A stretch of DNA of 64,000 nt from Hibiscus mutabilis (taxonomy: Eukaryota > Streptophyta > Magnoliopsida > Malvales > Malvaceae). Below are positions 11,676 through 24,093 of this stretch, piece by piece. The stretch covers positions 24,934,440-24,998,439 of the forward strand of contig CM033726.1 in assembly GCA_019671005.1 (NCBI GenBank). Direction: 5' to 3'. The notes below the pieces were generated by a model. It worked only from the letters and a program-made list of their open reading frames with translations, ran no database searches and was not told the DNA's origin. Each line of letters begins with the position of its first letter. Position 1 is the first letter of the stretch. The translations under genes and the position numbers were made by a program.

Positions 11676-14304
11676 TGTATCTTTTTAAGGATTACTCAAA
11701 TAAAGACTCTACCATTCAAAAATGTCGAACAAGAGTATAACATCTTTAAAATTGTTCAATTAAAACTTTAACCTTTTGAAAATGTTTTCAAATAAGGCTC
11801 ATTTATTGAACATATTAGAAAAATGTTTATCCTTATTTAAGTAGATTAGAAAAAAAAACTAAGCCTTTATTTAATTTTTTAAAAGATTAGACTCTTATTT
11901 GAGTAGCCTGAAAACATACCCTCATTTGAGTATTTAACCCTTTATATACTTTATGCAATTTTGAATTTTGATTGATTAATTAGGATGTAAGTATTATAAT
12001 TTACGTACTCCATTCATCGCCTACATAATATAATATCTAGTGTAATCGACGAAGTCAAAAAATTATATTACGGTGTCAATTATTATTAAAATAATATTAA
12101 TATGCTTGTAAAGGGGGTGTTAATCTTATTTATAATATTTTTATATTAAATTTTATTAAGGAATTTTTATACAACTCTTTGAGTGTTAATTGACACCCAT
12201 TATTCCCACTGGCTCCGCCCCTATATAGCTTGTCAATGGGAACAATGCTATGATTAAATATTAAGAAGACCAAACTACATAGGTTTAAAATAATATAGAT
12301 TAAATATTTAATCATAAAACTCGATGGGTAAAATTTTAATTTAACTTACATTTAAACTATAAAAAATTTAAAATATATATATAAAAAGTTGGAAGAATCT
12401 GCCCCATAAATGTCCAATCTGTCAAAGTTCCACAAATGGTCAAAATCCCACAATGAGCCACCATTTGTTAGGTTTAGGTTATTCATCTTCGACTTGTTCA
12501 TAGCTGTCGGCGTCTTCGAATATAAACACTTCCTTAAATGCATATAAATATTGGGCCGGTGGTCAGTACGACATTATTAAAGTTGGTCTCCTACTTTTTT
12601 TAATAAGTTAAAAGATTTTTTTACCATCATTTTTTTTAAAAAATAATCTTTTAATTTTCATCTTTAATTTTTTTTATAAAACTGAACTAATTAACGAAAA
12701 AGGTAATAGATTGTTAAGTTAATGTAAGCTATTTTGATAATTTAATATTCTTTTACATTTTTAACAGTTTTTACATTTTTTTTACAGATTTTAGTATTTA
12801 AATTTAATATTATATATTTTATAGTTTTTTAATTATTTTTAAAAAAATAACATAAAAGGATAAAATAACTGGCATTAGCATTGGTAAAAAGATAAAATAA
12901 TTGATGCCAGCTGAGTATGTCTTACTTTTTTTCAATCAGTTAAATTTGAAGAAAAATAAAAATATAAGGGGGCGAAGTGAAAATAAGTTTGAAGGCCACA
13001 ATTTTTTTAAAAAACTTTGAGGGCAAAAATTATCATCGGGCCTTTTGAAAAATTTTATTTAATATTTTATGATCAACGCTTGTGCGAAACGGTCACTTAT
13101 TAAACAACGGAAAATACTTTAATATACAAGAGTTTACACAAATATTTTAATTTTAAGGTTTAAGGATTTAGGTTAGGGTTTAAAGATATAGGGGTAGAAT
13201 TTAAGATTTATAATTAGAGTTTAGGGTTTAAGTTTTAGGGTGTTAGGGTTAGGAATTTAAGTTTTAAATTTTATAGTTTAAATATGAAGGGTTGCGTAAA
13301 ATTTTTTTACACAGCTTGTGCATCAAAATATAACCCTTAAACAACAGCTTGAATGATTGCTTGAATCTTTTTTTGTTAAAATACAATACAACTCACTTAA
13401 TTATAGGTTTGATAACAAAAATGTCATTTTTCTTCAAAAATTAACAAATTAATCATTAAATTAAAATTTTATTTTAAACATGTCACTCTACCGTTTAAAA
13501 TCGAAACATGAGCTGGTATAATAACAGTTTTAGTCTCAAAACTTAAAACATTCTAACAATTTGGTTCTAATTCAAAAATAATTCAATAATTTTAACCATT
13601 CATATTTAGAATTTTGACACCGCACCCTCGTGACACACCTTGCAACCAATTGTTGCACTCCATGTTATTATTCATCATGTTAATAACTGACATATGTAAT
13701 AGCTCAACAGATATAGTCACTTCACTACTGGACAACTGACAGACTAATGGAACATACTCATTATGACCTTAATGTCGTCTCTTAGTAGACACATGGAATG
13801 AGCTAGAATTAAATATTGGGATGGACAAGAGTCCATTGAGCTTTTAATTCTAAAAAATGAGAGGCGCAAAGGCCTTATTTGACTAATATTTAAACTACAA
13901 AGGACCTCAAATGCTATTATCCCAACGAGATGTACGAGGGGTAAGAGGCCCTCCCAACCTAAACATGGCTTTGTCTCTAAGTAGACATAATCACTTCACT
14001 AATGAAAATTTTAAATTTGAAGAGCTAAATTTATTGAATTATTTCAAAATATAACCAAATTAATATAATGCATAAGTTTTGAGACTGAAATTATTATTAT
14101 ACCAAACCGGTCACTTCAATTTTAACGATATAGTGACCTATTTGTAACAAAATTTTAATTAAGTTACTGAATTGTTAAAATTTAAAAAATAAAATATTTA
14201 TTACCAAACATATAATTAAATGGCACACGGTGTATTTTATCTTATTATTATATTATTAAAGAATTCGTAAATGATAATGAACTTTGTAAATATATCATTC
14301 TATT
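11676..14304. other. AT-rich intergenic spacer
   Basis: No coding frame or RNA gene supported. Short ORFs here lack family motifs. It includes a degenerate telomere-like patch (13,155-13,265) and long A/T runs (12,590-12,880). Confidence 0.5.
13155..13265 (+). repeat. Degenerate telomere-like (TTTAGGG) patch
   Basis: TTAGGGTTTA- and TTTAGGG-type words recur through about 110 bp (for example GAGTTTAGGGTTTA at 13,217 and TTTTAGGG at 13,234), mixed with variants. It is too decayed to call a true interstitial telomere array. Confidence 0.45.
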
Positions 14305-14394
14305 TTTTTGGATAAATGTGATATGTATTATCCAAGAGAGTAGAATGCTGTTACCATGTACAAAAGAGTTCTTTACAAATAATCAGGGATAAAG

Positions 14395-17300
14395 CTACCC
14401 TAAATTCCAAGCTATACAAAGAGCGGCATTGGCCGTATTAGATCTGTCTATACTTTTATTTAGCAAACGAATTTGAATGATATCCTTAATAGATGAAACT
14501 ATGCCAACATTTGTACGGGGGTTACCTCGAAAGAGTCGAGCGTTTCTTTCCAGCCATATACTGTAGATGAAAGCATTCCCGGAGAGCCTAAGGATGGTTG
14601 CGAGCAAGGACTTTCCTTTGAACCTAGTAGTAGCCCAGACAAGCTCGCCATTCCAATTCAAGATAGGTCGAGTAATGTCACAGAGATGTAAGATGTTCGT
14701 CCAAACATTTTTTGAAAATGGACATTCAAAGAAGAGATGGTCTCTGGATTTTGAATATGAACCACAAAGCAGGCAAATATTGGCCACCAGAAGCCCCATT
14801 TTTTGAAGCCTATCGTACCTGGGAAGTCGATCAAGAATGGCCATCCAGCTAACAATGGCGTGTTTGGGTATGTGGAGGGGGAACCAAACTAACCTATGCC
14901 ATGTTTCCTTGGTTTTCTTATCACGAACCATTTCCTAAATCCATTTAGAGTTGACCACTGACCAATTTTGGTTGGAAGTGAATAGGGTGATAACAGTTGG
15001 TCGAAGCTTCAGGAGACGTTTCATAATCCAGCTATAGTTAGACTTGATCTCAACGTGCCAAAAGTCATCAGTTTTCAAAACATATTCTCGCATCCAAGCT
15101 ACCCACAAAGAGCCTTGGTTGGCAAGGATGTTTTTGATAAGAGCAAGCAGGCAGGCATTAGACCAGCATTCCAAATCTTTAAGGCCGAGCCCCCCTTCAG
15201 ACTTAAGGGAGCAGATCTGCTTCCACCCCACGCGTGCACCCTTAGCAGCCTGATCTGATCCCTTCCAAAAGAAACGAGAGCAAAGTTGTTTAATTCTTTT
15301 AATCACGGCCTTTGGGAGTGGAACCTGTCTACACCAATAGTTAGTAACACTATATAGCACAGATTGGATTAGCTGTAGTCTTCCCCCATAACTGAGGTGT
15401 TTCCCGGACCAAGTCTTAAGTTTATCAGAGATCTTCTCAATCAGAGGGGCACAATCTTTGCTTGTGAGTTTTCTAGTTACCAAAGGGATGCCAAGGTAGC
15501 GAACAGGCAACTTCCCAATAACAAAGCTCGAGCTTATTGCAATATCAGTAAGGCAAGAAGGGCTAACACCAGATGCATACAGTTCAGATTTAGCAGTATT
15601 GAGCTTTAGTCCAGAATAATTGTAAAAGACATTCAGAATGCTTAGAATTCCAAGGACTGAGTCAAGGTCACCTCTGCAGAATATAAGGACGTCATCTGCG
15701 AAGCAAAGATGGGTAAGGGAGACACGCTTGCATTTAGGATGATATTTAAAACACCCTGGGTTGCGGCAGTGTTCAATAGCGAGGAGAGAACGTTCATGAC
15801 CAAGACAAAGAAATAGGGGGACAAGGGATCACCCTGCCGAATCCCTCGTTGACCCTTGACAAATCCTACCAAGGATCCATTAAAGGAAATGGAAAAGCGA
15901 GATGTAGTGATGCAAGCTTTTATCCAATTTCTGAATGTCATTGGCAGTCCAATAGCTTCGAGGACCTTGTGAAGGAGGGACCGATCTATAGAATCAAAGG
16001 CCTTCTGTAGGTCAATCTTAAGGGCACATCTCGGAGAGGAGGAAGATCTATTATAGCCTTTGACCAACTCTTGAGCAAGTAAGATATTATCTATGATACT
16101 CCTGGCTTTAATGAATGCGAACTGATTGGCTGAGATCATATTTGGTAAGTACTCAACGAGTCGAGATACAAGAACCTTGGTGATAGTTTTATAAACCACA
16201 GAACAGCAAGAGATCGGTAGAAAGTCTTTGGGCTTAGAAGCATTTGCCACTTTCGGGATTAAAGCAATGGCTGTAGCGTTGAAAGCTAGAAGGAGACGAG
16301 GTTTGAAAGAAGTGTTTTATGGCTTGAATGAAGTCTGATCCAACAATGTCCCATGTGGCGGAAGAAACCTGCAATATAGCCGTCTGGCCCGGGACTCTTG
16401 TCTACACCCTGATTTAAAAGAGCAGTTTTGATCTCTGAGTCAGTGATAGGTCGAGATAATAAATCAGTAGCATCTGTAGGAAGAGTGTACTGCAAAAGGT
16501 CAGAAAGATATTCAACAGGACAGTTATGGACACTCTCATCCTTGCTACCAGTGAGCTAGTGAAGAATTTAACCATTTCAGCTGCCATGTCATTGAATTTT
16601 TTGAGCCAGTTACCATCCTCATCCAGAAGTAGGCGAATAGTGTTCTTTTTACCCTTGGATTTGACTGCATTGTGAAAGAAACGAGAACCAAAGTCCCCCT
16701 CTTGAGTCCAAAGAATACGAGCTTTTTGTTTGAGAAAAGAAACTTTAGCTTCTTCCAAAGCAGATAACTCTGATTGCAATAAACTTTCAGCAGCAATATC
16801 GACAATATTCCCAGACAGATTTGAGATTTGCAGTGCTTCGAGTTGCTTACGTTTCAAAATAACTTGCCCAGGCAAATCCTCAAAATGGGACTTGTTAAAT
16901 TCTCTCAAGCGAGCCTTAAGCCTTTTTAACTTGCAAAAAAGGATTTGCATAGGATCACCTACAACATCAACTCTCCAGGATTGCTCAACAACAGTTCAGA
17001 AATCAAAGTGCTTGATCCAGAAATTAAAAAACCGAAAAGGTTTAGGTCTGTCCACAGGATTTTCTTTAATAGGCCAAAGCATGCCTGGGCAATGGTCAGA
17101 GATGCCTAGGGCAAGAAATTCCACAAACGAAGTGGGATAAGCAGTAAGCCAAGAAGGATTGACTAGAACTCTATCCAGCTTTTGAGCTAAAAAACTCTCT
17201 GCTTGCTTATTAGTCCAAGTGTGCATAGGTCCACTGTATGGATGATCGGTAAGTTCAATATCTTCCAAGCATTCCTGAAAGTCAGTCATATCTAGAGTGA

Positions 17301-17712
17301 AATAAGGACCCAATCGTGTATAGTCAGAGCTTTCTTCAGCACTAAGAAAGATATTAAAATCTCCTGCAGCCAGCCAAGGGAGGTCCCTAATATTGGCTTC
17401 GATAGTTTTCAGTTGGTCCCATAAATGCTTACTAACAGAGCCATCATTATTCCAATAAACAGCAGTAATAACAGTGTCTCTACCGAGCAAAGTCAGTTTA
17501 AAAGGAATAGATTGATCATAAACAGCAAGGACGGAAACAGAAAGGTGTTTCTTCCAAATAACCCAGATTCTACCATTGTCCACAGCAGAATAATTGAAGC
17601 AGTAGTTCCATTCAGAGGAAAAAGAGATGGCTATCTGAGCAGATTTATTTTGTCGTACTCTAGTTTCTAACAAACAAAGAATATTTCTAATGTTCCAGAA
17701 GCATATGGTCAT
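14395..17712 (-). pseudogene. LINE ORF2: endonuclease and reverse transcriptase (broken)
   Basis: The first part (17,712-16,996) is an APE-type endonuclease that nicks target DNA: WNIR, LLETRVR, GDFN and SDHCP motifs are visible. About 20 residues that normally sit between WNIRG and LLETR are absent, an in-frame deletion. The RT domain follows (16,950-15,640): GPDGY, ALKIDLQKAFDS, GIRQGDPLSP. The catalytic FADD is intact but in a different frame, after a one-base shift near 15,750. The thumb/connector (15,510-14,935) and a zf-RVT domain (14,931-14,395; IPKHAIVSW, LCGSYSKSRDHLFFEC) close the protein. At least four frame breaks make it inactive. Confidence 0.85.
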
Positions 17713-17804
17713 TGAGAAGGAAGAGAAGCTGTACCTCCAACTGCATTACTAGCAGTACTCTTGCCTTTGCTTTTATTCAATTTGTCAAGTTTGTCATTTT
17801 GAAC

Positions 17805-18690
17805 TTAATGAATTAGAGAGCCGCCCTGACCAGATGTGTTTACCTTTGGGGGCCTGCCTCTTTTATTTTTCTTTTTCACAGACTCTTGAAGAGAAGAAAA
17901 GTCTGTGTCAGTAGAAGCTTGGGCTATAAGACTATCTGAATCCAGTGTATCATCTTGGTCATCAATAGCATGGGTAATAACCGAGTTTACTAATTGCTCG
18001 ATATGGCCAAGAATCTCAATGTCGTTTTTAGAAGTAATGGGACCAGTATCCATAGAGGCAACATTAACAACAGTTGCAGAGGTATCTACAGTAGCAACAT
18101 TGATGGCATCATCTATAACAGCAATTTCCTTATTAGCTATAGGAGTTGCAAAGTTACCAGTAGGTTCCTTTTGCACCCCTGAACATTCACCTGCAGATTG
18201 CTCAACGTTAATAACTGGAGCCTTCTCTTTCCAGATTTGTTTGAGCTTGGCCGGATGAATAGGGCAAGTTTTGTCACCATGGCCAAAGGTTTTACAATTG
18301 GGGCAATAGGGAGGCATCCATGGGACAACAAATCGAATATGATGAAAGCTACCATCTCATAACTTTACTTTAACAGCTTTAGGAATAACACAGCCGACAG
18401 ATAATTCAATACAAACATTAGCATACTCAAGACGTTCCATTTTAGCAGTAGTAGAATCCATGTATAGAGGTCGACCTAAAGCACTACTGATGTAACTCAG
18501 ACCAGCCTTCGAATACAGCTCTAAAGGGATATTATATAACTAAACCCAGACCGGCATTTGGTTTAGATCAAAATCAAGCTTTTGGAAATTGGCTTCCCAT
18601 TTTCTAAGGACCAAAAGCTTATGTTGGATATGCCAGGGGCCACCCTCAAAGATTTTATCCCTAGCATCGGTGCTTGGCTCATTAATAGGC
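17805..18690 (-). pseudogene. LINE ORF1: DUF4283 plus CCHC zinc knuckle (5'-truncated)
   Basis: ORF1 proteins of plant L1 elements bind the element RNA. Here the minus-strand frame begins inside the DUF4283 domain (GGPWHIQHKLLVLRKWE near 18,640), continues through GRPLYMDSTTAKMERLEYA, and reaches the knuckle CPNCKTFGHGDKTC near 18,305-18,264 (C-x2-C-x4-H-x4-C intact). A low-complexity acidic/Thr-Val tail follows, ending with a basic KKKNKRGRPPK stretch before the stop at 17,805. Two in-frame stops interrupt the DUF4283 part. ORF2 starts about 90 nt further on. Confidence 0.8.
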
Positions 18691-19125
18691 TTTCTTTATA
18701 TAGGCGCTCGTGAAAACCCTAGATAAGGTTTTGATTTGAAAGTTTGTTATACACCAAGATATGAGCGTTATCTTCTTATCCTCTTTTTGAATTAGGGTTG
18801 ATCTGTTCTTTGACTAACTGCTAAATTACAGGCAATCAGACTTCCTTCCTTTGCCAACTGAGTTTGGCAATCCATGTCTTGTTTTTTCCAAAGACACTCG
18901 ACATTTCTCTTCTGCTACTCCGCTCCTGTCCTACTCTGCCAAACCTGTCCTACTTGATCTGCTTATCATAACAAGGAAAATACCCTTTCACTCTGGCAAA
19001 ATAAACTCCTTAACTCATATTTGCAAATGCATGAATCTACTAGCTAAATACAAAAATAGGTACTCAAAGTCAAGCAAAATCATGGCAATATATACATGAA
19101 AAGTAGTACTTTTGAGGAATTAACA
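18691..19125 (-). mobile_element. Partial 3' LTR of Athila element A
   Basis: On the minus strand the sequence just after the polypurine stretch AGGTTGGGGGAG (19,126-19,137) begins TGTTAATTCC, a standard LTR start. The LTR runs to its TATA box and is then cut by the LINE. No coding. The remaining LTR part was not found on the far side of the LINE. Confidence 0.55.
18695..18702 (-). promoter_or_regulatory. TATA box of Athila LTR next to the LINE 5' end
   Basis: The minus strand reads CCTATATAAAGAAAG. The same context is found in the LTR of element C (CCTATATAAGAAAG at 37,091). It lies about 420 nt into the LTR. Transcription would start about 30 nt further on, inside the LINE. Confidence 0.55.
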
Positions 19126-19160
19126 CTCCCCCAACCTAGCTCATTGCTTGTCCTCAAGTA
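19126..19160 (-). other. Polypurine tract next to the LTR, element A
   Basis: The minus strand reads TTGAGGACAAGCAATGAGCT then AGGTTGGGGGAG directly before the LTR start TGTTAATTCC. The same module stands before the element B LTR at 30,652. Confidence 0.6.
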
Positions 19161-20101
19161 ATGCAACTAAAAATTATAAAAACAAAAAATTAAGTAAATA
19201 CCTTGGCAAAATTTTCCTGATTAACAACACAAGCTAGCAAGCAGAATCTGGTCCTAATTCTGTCCACAAATATCCTAGAGTAGCAATGCCAATAGATCAA
19301 CAAATTCAAGCGCAACAATATAACTCTAGCCTAGGGTCATGAAGTGTGCATGAAGTACAAGCAATATGCATCAAGTATCCTTTAACACCCTTAGCAAATC
19401 TTTATTGTCCAAACACATAAATACATTTTTCTTTCTTCTTTTTTTATTATTTACCAAGGGTTTTTTCTGGCATTAAATTATGGTTCGCGTCATGGCGCTG
19501 TTTAGCGTGAGAAATAAGAGGGAGCATACCACGAATCCCCACATTAATGTAGACTACACCACTAGGCTAACCCATTCCACTCATACCCTAAAGTTTTGTT
19601 GGCCTGAGAACTAAGAGCGAGCAAACCATGAAGTCCCAAGTTACTTATTTTCTCTAAGGCAGATGAGTGTTCTAAAATTTTTCTTGCCTTTGAAACATTG
19701 TTGCCTTATTTTTTACTTTTACCCTTGCATTGTTGTTTTTTAATTGGTATTTTGAGTTCAACTTCAAGAATCCTAAGTTTGTCTTGGGAACTAGATGCAT
19801 ACTACGTGTTTAAGTGGGACTAAATTTTTCTAAGCTAGAGATCAATTACCAGCCAACCTGGCATTTCTAAACTGCCAGCTCATGCTAGTTAGAGATTCTA
19901 ATTCCATCGTCGGACAGGGCATATTAGTGCAAATTCTAACTATGCTAGCAAACGTGTTGGCAAAATTATCAGGTTAAAATAAGTTGTGGCAAAAAAAATA
20001 ATGGTTTGGCATGCATGAGTCTACCTAATCTATATGAAAATAACACAATGCAAATAAAAACATAAAAATGAATGAATGTCATGGCAATAAATGTGACACA
20101 A

Positions 20102-20145
20102 CACCCCCCCCAAATCAAAGGTTTGCATTATCCTCAATGCATGAA
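20102..20145 (-). other. Second polypurine-like module, element A
   Basis: The minus strand reads GAGGATAATGCAAACCTTTG followed by ATTTGGGGGGGGTGTTGTG. It closely resembles the LTR-proximal tract but lies about 1 kb upstream of it, just after the envelope-like ORF. Confidence 0.5.
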
Positions 20146-20202
20146 AACACATATATACAAAATGATATGCATGATTAAAATGAAAAATATGAAGTTAAAG
20201 AG

Positions 20203-20813
20203 TTAAGGGGAAGAAGTAACTCCCCTTCGAAATGTTCGATGCGAGTGATGCAGGTCTTCCTCTTGACAAAAGCTCTCATGATTTGGTGCCATGTGCTTCT
20301 CTCTTTTTAGTTGTGGCTTTGAGACAGCAGTGAAAGCCTTCACATCATGCAGGACCTCCTCAATCACCCTTGCTGGCTCATATGCGGTGGGAGCTATGAG
20401 GGCTATAGAAGATGCTAGAGCAATAGGTGCCACATCATTCTTGGCATGCACTTCATCATCAAACTCTTGCAGAGTCTCAGTTCTGGAAAATTCAACATGG
20501 ACAGGTGATATAGGTCAACGACATTGGATTGATAGGTTAGAGTATGGACATACTAAGGGTTGGTTGGCTTTCCTTTGGATGAATAAATCTTAGTTGGGAA
20601 CTCTAAAAACGGTGGTAAAGGATTGGTGGCAATATCCTCAAGAGTCGTCTTTAAGGCTTGGTCTCTGGCTCCAACATACAGCCAGAGCACCAAATTTTGC
20701 TCCTCAGCTTTCTCCAATTTTTGCAGAATAAGTTCCTAGCGCTGATAAATATGGGAAAGCAATGCCAAAGCATCAGCTGGCATTGGTTGGATAGGTTCTT
20801 CCTTGGGCATCTT
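20203..20813 (-). pseudogene. Envelope-like ORF of Athila A, 3' part
   Basis: Continuation of the ORF that begins at 24,926. On the minus strand the frame resumes directly after the 5-bp target duplication at 20,809-20,813 with a Pro/Glu-rich stretch and a helix-forming segment (QKLEKAEEQNLVLW near 20,710-20,670). It runs to a stop at 20,203. At least one in-frame stop (after the LLSHIYQR stretch) and a probable frame change (near 20,590-20,450) break it. No membrane segment is obvious in this part. The function of this ORF is unknown; it is the plant transposon protein domain family seen after pol in Athila. Confidence 0.6.
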
Positions 20814-21416
20814 TGTAACACCCTCTACCCGGTTCGAAAGAAAACTAGAATAGAATATGTCATCGGAACAAAATTCAAAATTCCAAAAGTAGGTCTCACA
20901 TGATCAAAAAAGAAAACTTTTACTAGATTAAGAGGCTTACAAAATTTTCTCAAACAACTTTAGAAATTAAACATAATTCATAAGCGATATATTTTATTTT
21001 CACTTTTCAATGGCCATTGATTCAAGCTTAAACCAATTTCTAATAGTGTTCAAATACATCATAACATACTTTTGAGTTTTAACAAGTCAGATCCATATTG
21101 ACATTAGGTTATACCATAGCATGATATTCATTTAATCAATAAACATGTACAATGCTAAATAACAAGATCATATCATATCTAGTTTAAGCTCAATATCATT
21201 CTTCATTTCATGATTGAAATGTCTTATCGAACTTATCAAAGTTCAAAACTTATAATACCAGAGTCTTATCAAAGCTTATCGAAGTTCTTATCAAGTTTTC
21301 AGAGATCAACAAAGCTTTTCTAAGTTCATATCTTTTAGAACATTTGCCTTGGATCATATTTGGACATGAGTAGCATTGACCTGAATTTGACCATATTGGT
21401 CTGATGTAAACATAGC

Positions 21417-21590
21417 TCAAAGCACATAGCAATGGGTAGTGTCGGAACATAACAATCCTAACATCTCATCTATCCAACCAACTGTCGCCAATCTCCTTAT
21501 CATCTCCCCTGTTACCTCCTATTGTCGCCAATATATTACATATATTAGGTCGTCACCCTTGTACCGTAGCTCATGGACCGTAGTCCCTGA
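21417..21590. repeat. Conserved LTR block with paired GTCGCCA words
   Basis: AAAGCACATAGCAATGG, two CTGTCGCCA/TTGTCGCCAAT words and TCATGGACCGTAGTCCC occur in the same order and spacing in the long LTRs (51,556-51,725; 57,210-57,378; 62,868-63,037), although the surrounding sequence has diverged. Confidence 0.8.
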
Positions 21591-22544
21591 ATTATACCTT
21601 TGCATCATGCCAAAGTGTCCAAGGACTTTCATTGTTTAGGCAACTTAAATATTTTATGCTTGAAGTTAGGAGGGGTATCTTCTGACACAAGTAATCTTAC
21701 TTGTTTCTTTTCTTAGTATCTTATGGTATAAGGTGAGCTCCTTAGAGTATGAGTTCGTATAACTTTAAAGCTTGGCATTGTTTCTTGTATTTTATGCTTT
21801 CGAAGGATTAAGGTTCGTTACCAATTCAAAGCAAAGCTTATACATAAATATACTTCAAATCAACATATATTAACCATCATAATATGGCATGCAATGCATT
21901 CATGATGCATATGTAATGCATACCTTTTTCATGAAACTTCAATGTCATATATGTAACCCAATCCCATATGATCTGTATAAGCCTTATACAAAATGATCAT
22001 ATGTGATCCATACTTGATTATTTAAGACAATTATTCTGTAAAAGTAAAGATCGAGGTGACTCCGTGTCACCCAAAATAAAAGCAATTACACTATACTCAT
22101 ATTCCAAAGTTATGGAATACCAGAATCCACAATTACCCCTAGCTTCCAACTAACTCTTTCCTTCTATTCTCCCATACCATGACATGTACCTCGAACAGAT
22201 TAACAAGTAATTAAAATCCATTCAATTTATTTACCAGCAATCCAATTTTTAAAGTGTACTTATATATAAATTTACAAATCAATTCAACACGCACACATAT
22301 ATATATATATGTGCATGTTCAAAACAATTCTTAATACATACACGTATAATAATCCATACATCTCTATACATTGATATATATGTCAAGCAGCTCTTGCCAT
22401 GGCTATATACATTCAAAACAGTCCCTAATTTCTGAAACAATCCTTATACACTTCACAAAACAATCCTCCATCTTTAGATATTTCAAAACAGTCCACTAAC
22501 TTTTACATACATCAAAACAATCCAATTATTCTCATGTTTACACA

Positions 22545-23055
22545 AAACAGTCCAATTAAACATATATACTTATAAACACATCAAAAGAGTCCATGTACTT
22601 TCATGTTTATACAAAAACAGTCCAATTAAACATATATACATATAAACACATCAAAACAGTCCATGTACTTTCATGTTTATACAAAAATAGTCCAATTAAA
22701 CATATATAATTATAAACACATCAAAACAGTCCATGTACTTTCATGTTTATACAAAAACAGTCCAATTAAACATATATACTTATAAACACATCAAAACAGT
22801 CCATGTACTTTCATGTATATACAAAAACAGTCCAATTAAACATATATACTTATAAACACATCAAAACAGTCCATGTACTTTCATGTTTATACAAAAACAG
22901 TCCAATTAAACATATATACTTATAAACACATCAAAACAGTCCATGTACTTTCATGTTTATACAAAAACAGTCCAATTAAACATATATACTTATAAACACA
23001 TCAAAACAGTCCATGTACTTTTACGTTTATACAAAAACAGTCCAATTAAACATGT
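22545..23055. repeat. 70-bp minisatellite, seven units
   Basis: CCATGTACTT starts at 22,591, 22,661, 22,731, 22,801, 22,871, 22,941 and 23,011, an exact 70-bp period with few substitutions. Each unit holds two AAA-CAGTCC words. The same word is scattered through 22,420-23,400. Confidence 0.95.
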
Positions 23056-24093
23056 ATAGTCAAAACTGTTCAGCTAAACATGTATGATCAAATACACATC
23101 AAAAACAGTCCCTTAATATTTAAATCTACAACAAAACAGCCCCTAAATACTTCACATAACAATCCCCTGTTTTTAATTAAAGGTCCAGTCCATTTTTCCA
23201 TTGTTAAAACAGTCTAAAACTGTCTTGATTTTGCAAAACAGTCCTCCAAATGTTTCCTTTTTGATAAATAGTTTCAACACAGTTTTTCCATATTCCAAGT
23301 TAGTCCTAACTTCCTTTCCATCAATCCAAAACCTTAGCTTATAATTCAATCCTCAATTTACTAATAAAAACAGTCCCTAAAAGGGACATACATGCTTACT
23401 CTAATTGAGTTCATTAACACAAGTAAGGTGATCAAAATCTTACAATTCAAGTATCATATATGAACATTACATGATCAAATTTACAATCAATCTCCAAGAC
23501 ACAAATTTTCAGAATTTCAAACATCAATTTCACTTGAATAAAAGAAAGGAATAAGATAATTACCTTTCTATCATGAAGCTATTTGAACAAAGTCCACCAA
23601 TTTGAGCTAGAATAACCCAAAAATCAAACTCTTTCTCTCACTACTCCTAGCTTTCGGTCACGGAGAAGAGAATAAAAGAAAATGAGGGAGGAAAAAGATG
23701 TTCATCTTTTCTTTCTTCTAAAACCGTGACTCAACATTCCCCCAACCACATGCATTCATCAATGCATGGCATGTGTACAAACTCTTCTTTCTTTTTATTT
23801 TATCATGCAAATATCATAAACTAAAAAGAATTCGATTTAGCCCCTTACTAATTGGCTAGTCATTTTTCTTTTGTTTCAAATAAATCCTAACTTACTCACT
23901 TTAATTAATTTAGCATGCACATTTTCCATGATTCAAAGCTTACAATTTCACCCTTTACTAAACGGTCACCCAAGTTTCGTTTAATTCAATTTGGTCCTAA
24001 AGCTTAATTGAGCTTTCGAATTATACATTGGAAATAATTCGCTTAGAAATCAATTTAGCAACATTCTTCTAAGCCATGTTTTGGGGTGTTACA

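Larger units (their letters stand above)
14305..18690 (-). mobile_element. L1-type LINE, 5'-truncated and decayed
   Basis: On the minus strand: partial ORF1 (DUF4283 and zinc knuckle), ORF2 with endonuclease, reverse transcriptase and C-terminal zf-RVT domains, then a short 3' region ending in an A7 run near 14,306-14,312. The 5' end falls within ORF1, a usual result of incomplete LINE reverse transcription. No clear target-site duplication was found. Its 5' end abuts the TATA box of an Athila LTR in the same orientation. Confidence 0.85.
20814..24093 (-). mobile_element. Solo LTR (3.28 kb) with ATCTT target duplication
   Basis: Ends are TGTAACACCCTC at 20,814 and TTTTGGGGTGTTACA at 24,093. 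The flanking 5-mers ATCTT at 20,809-20,813 and 24,094-24,098 are identical. No primer site or polypurine tract is present, so this is a solo LTR left by LTR-LTR recombination. It shares a block (21,417-21,590) with the long LTRs at 48.8-64 kb and contains a 70-bp minisatellite. It interrupts the envelope-like ORF of Athila A. Confidence 0.93.

Noticed and set aside
22290..22310. ATATATATATAT run as functional element
   Set aside because: Simple AT microsatellite of about ten bases, common in this AT-rich DNA.
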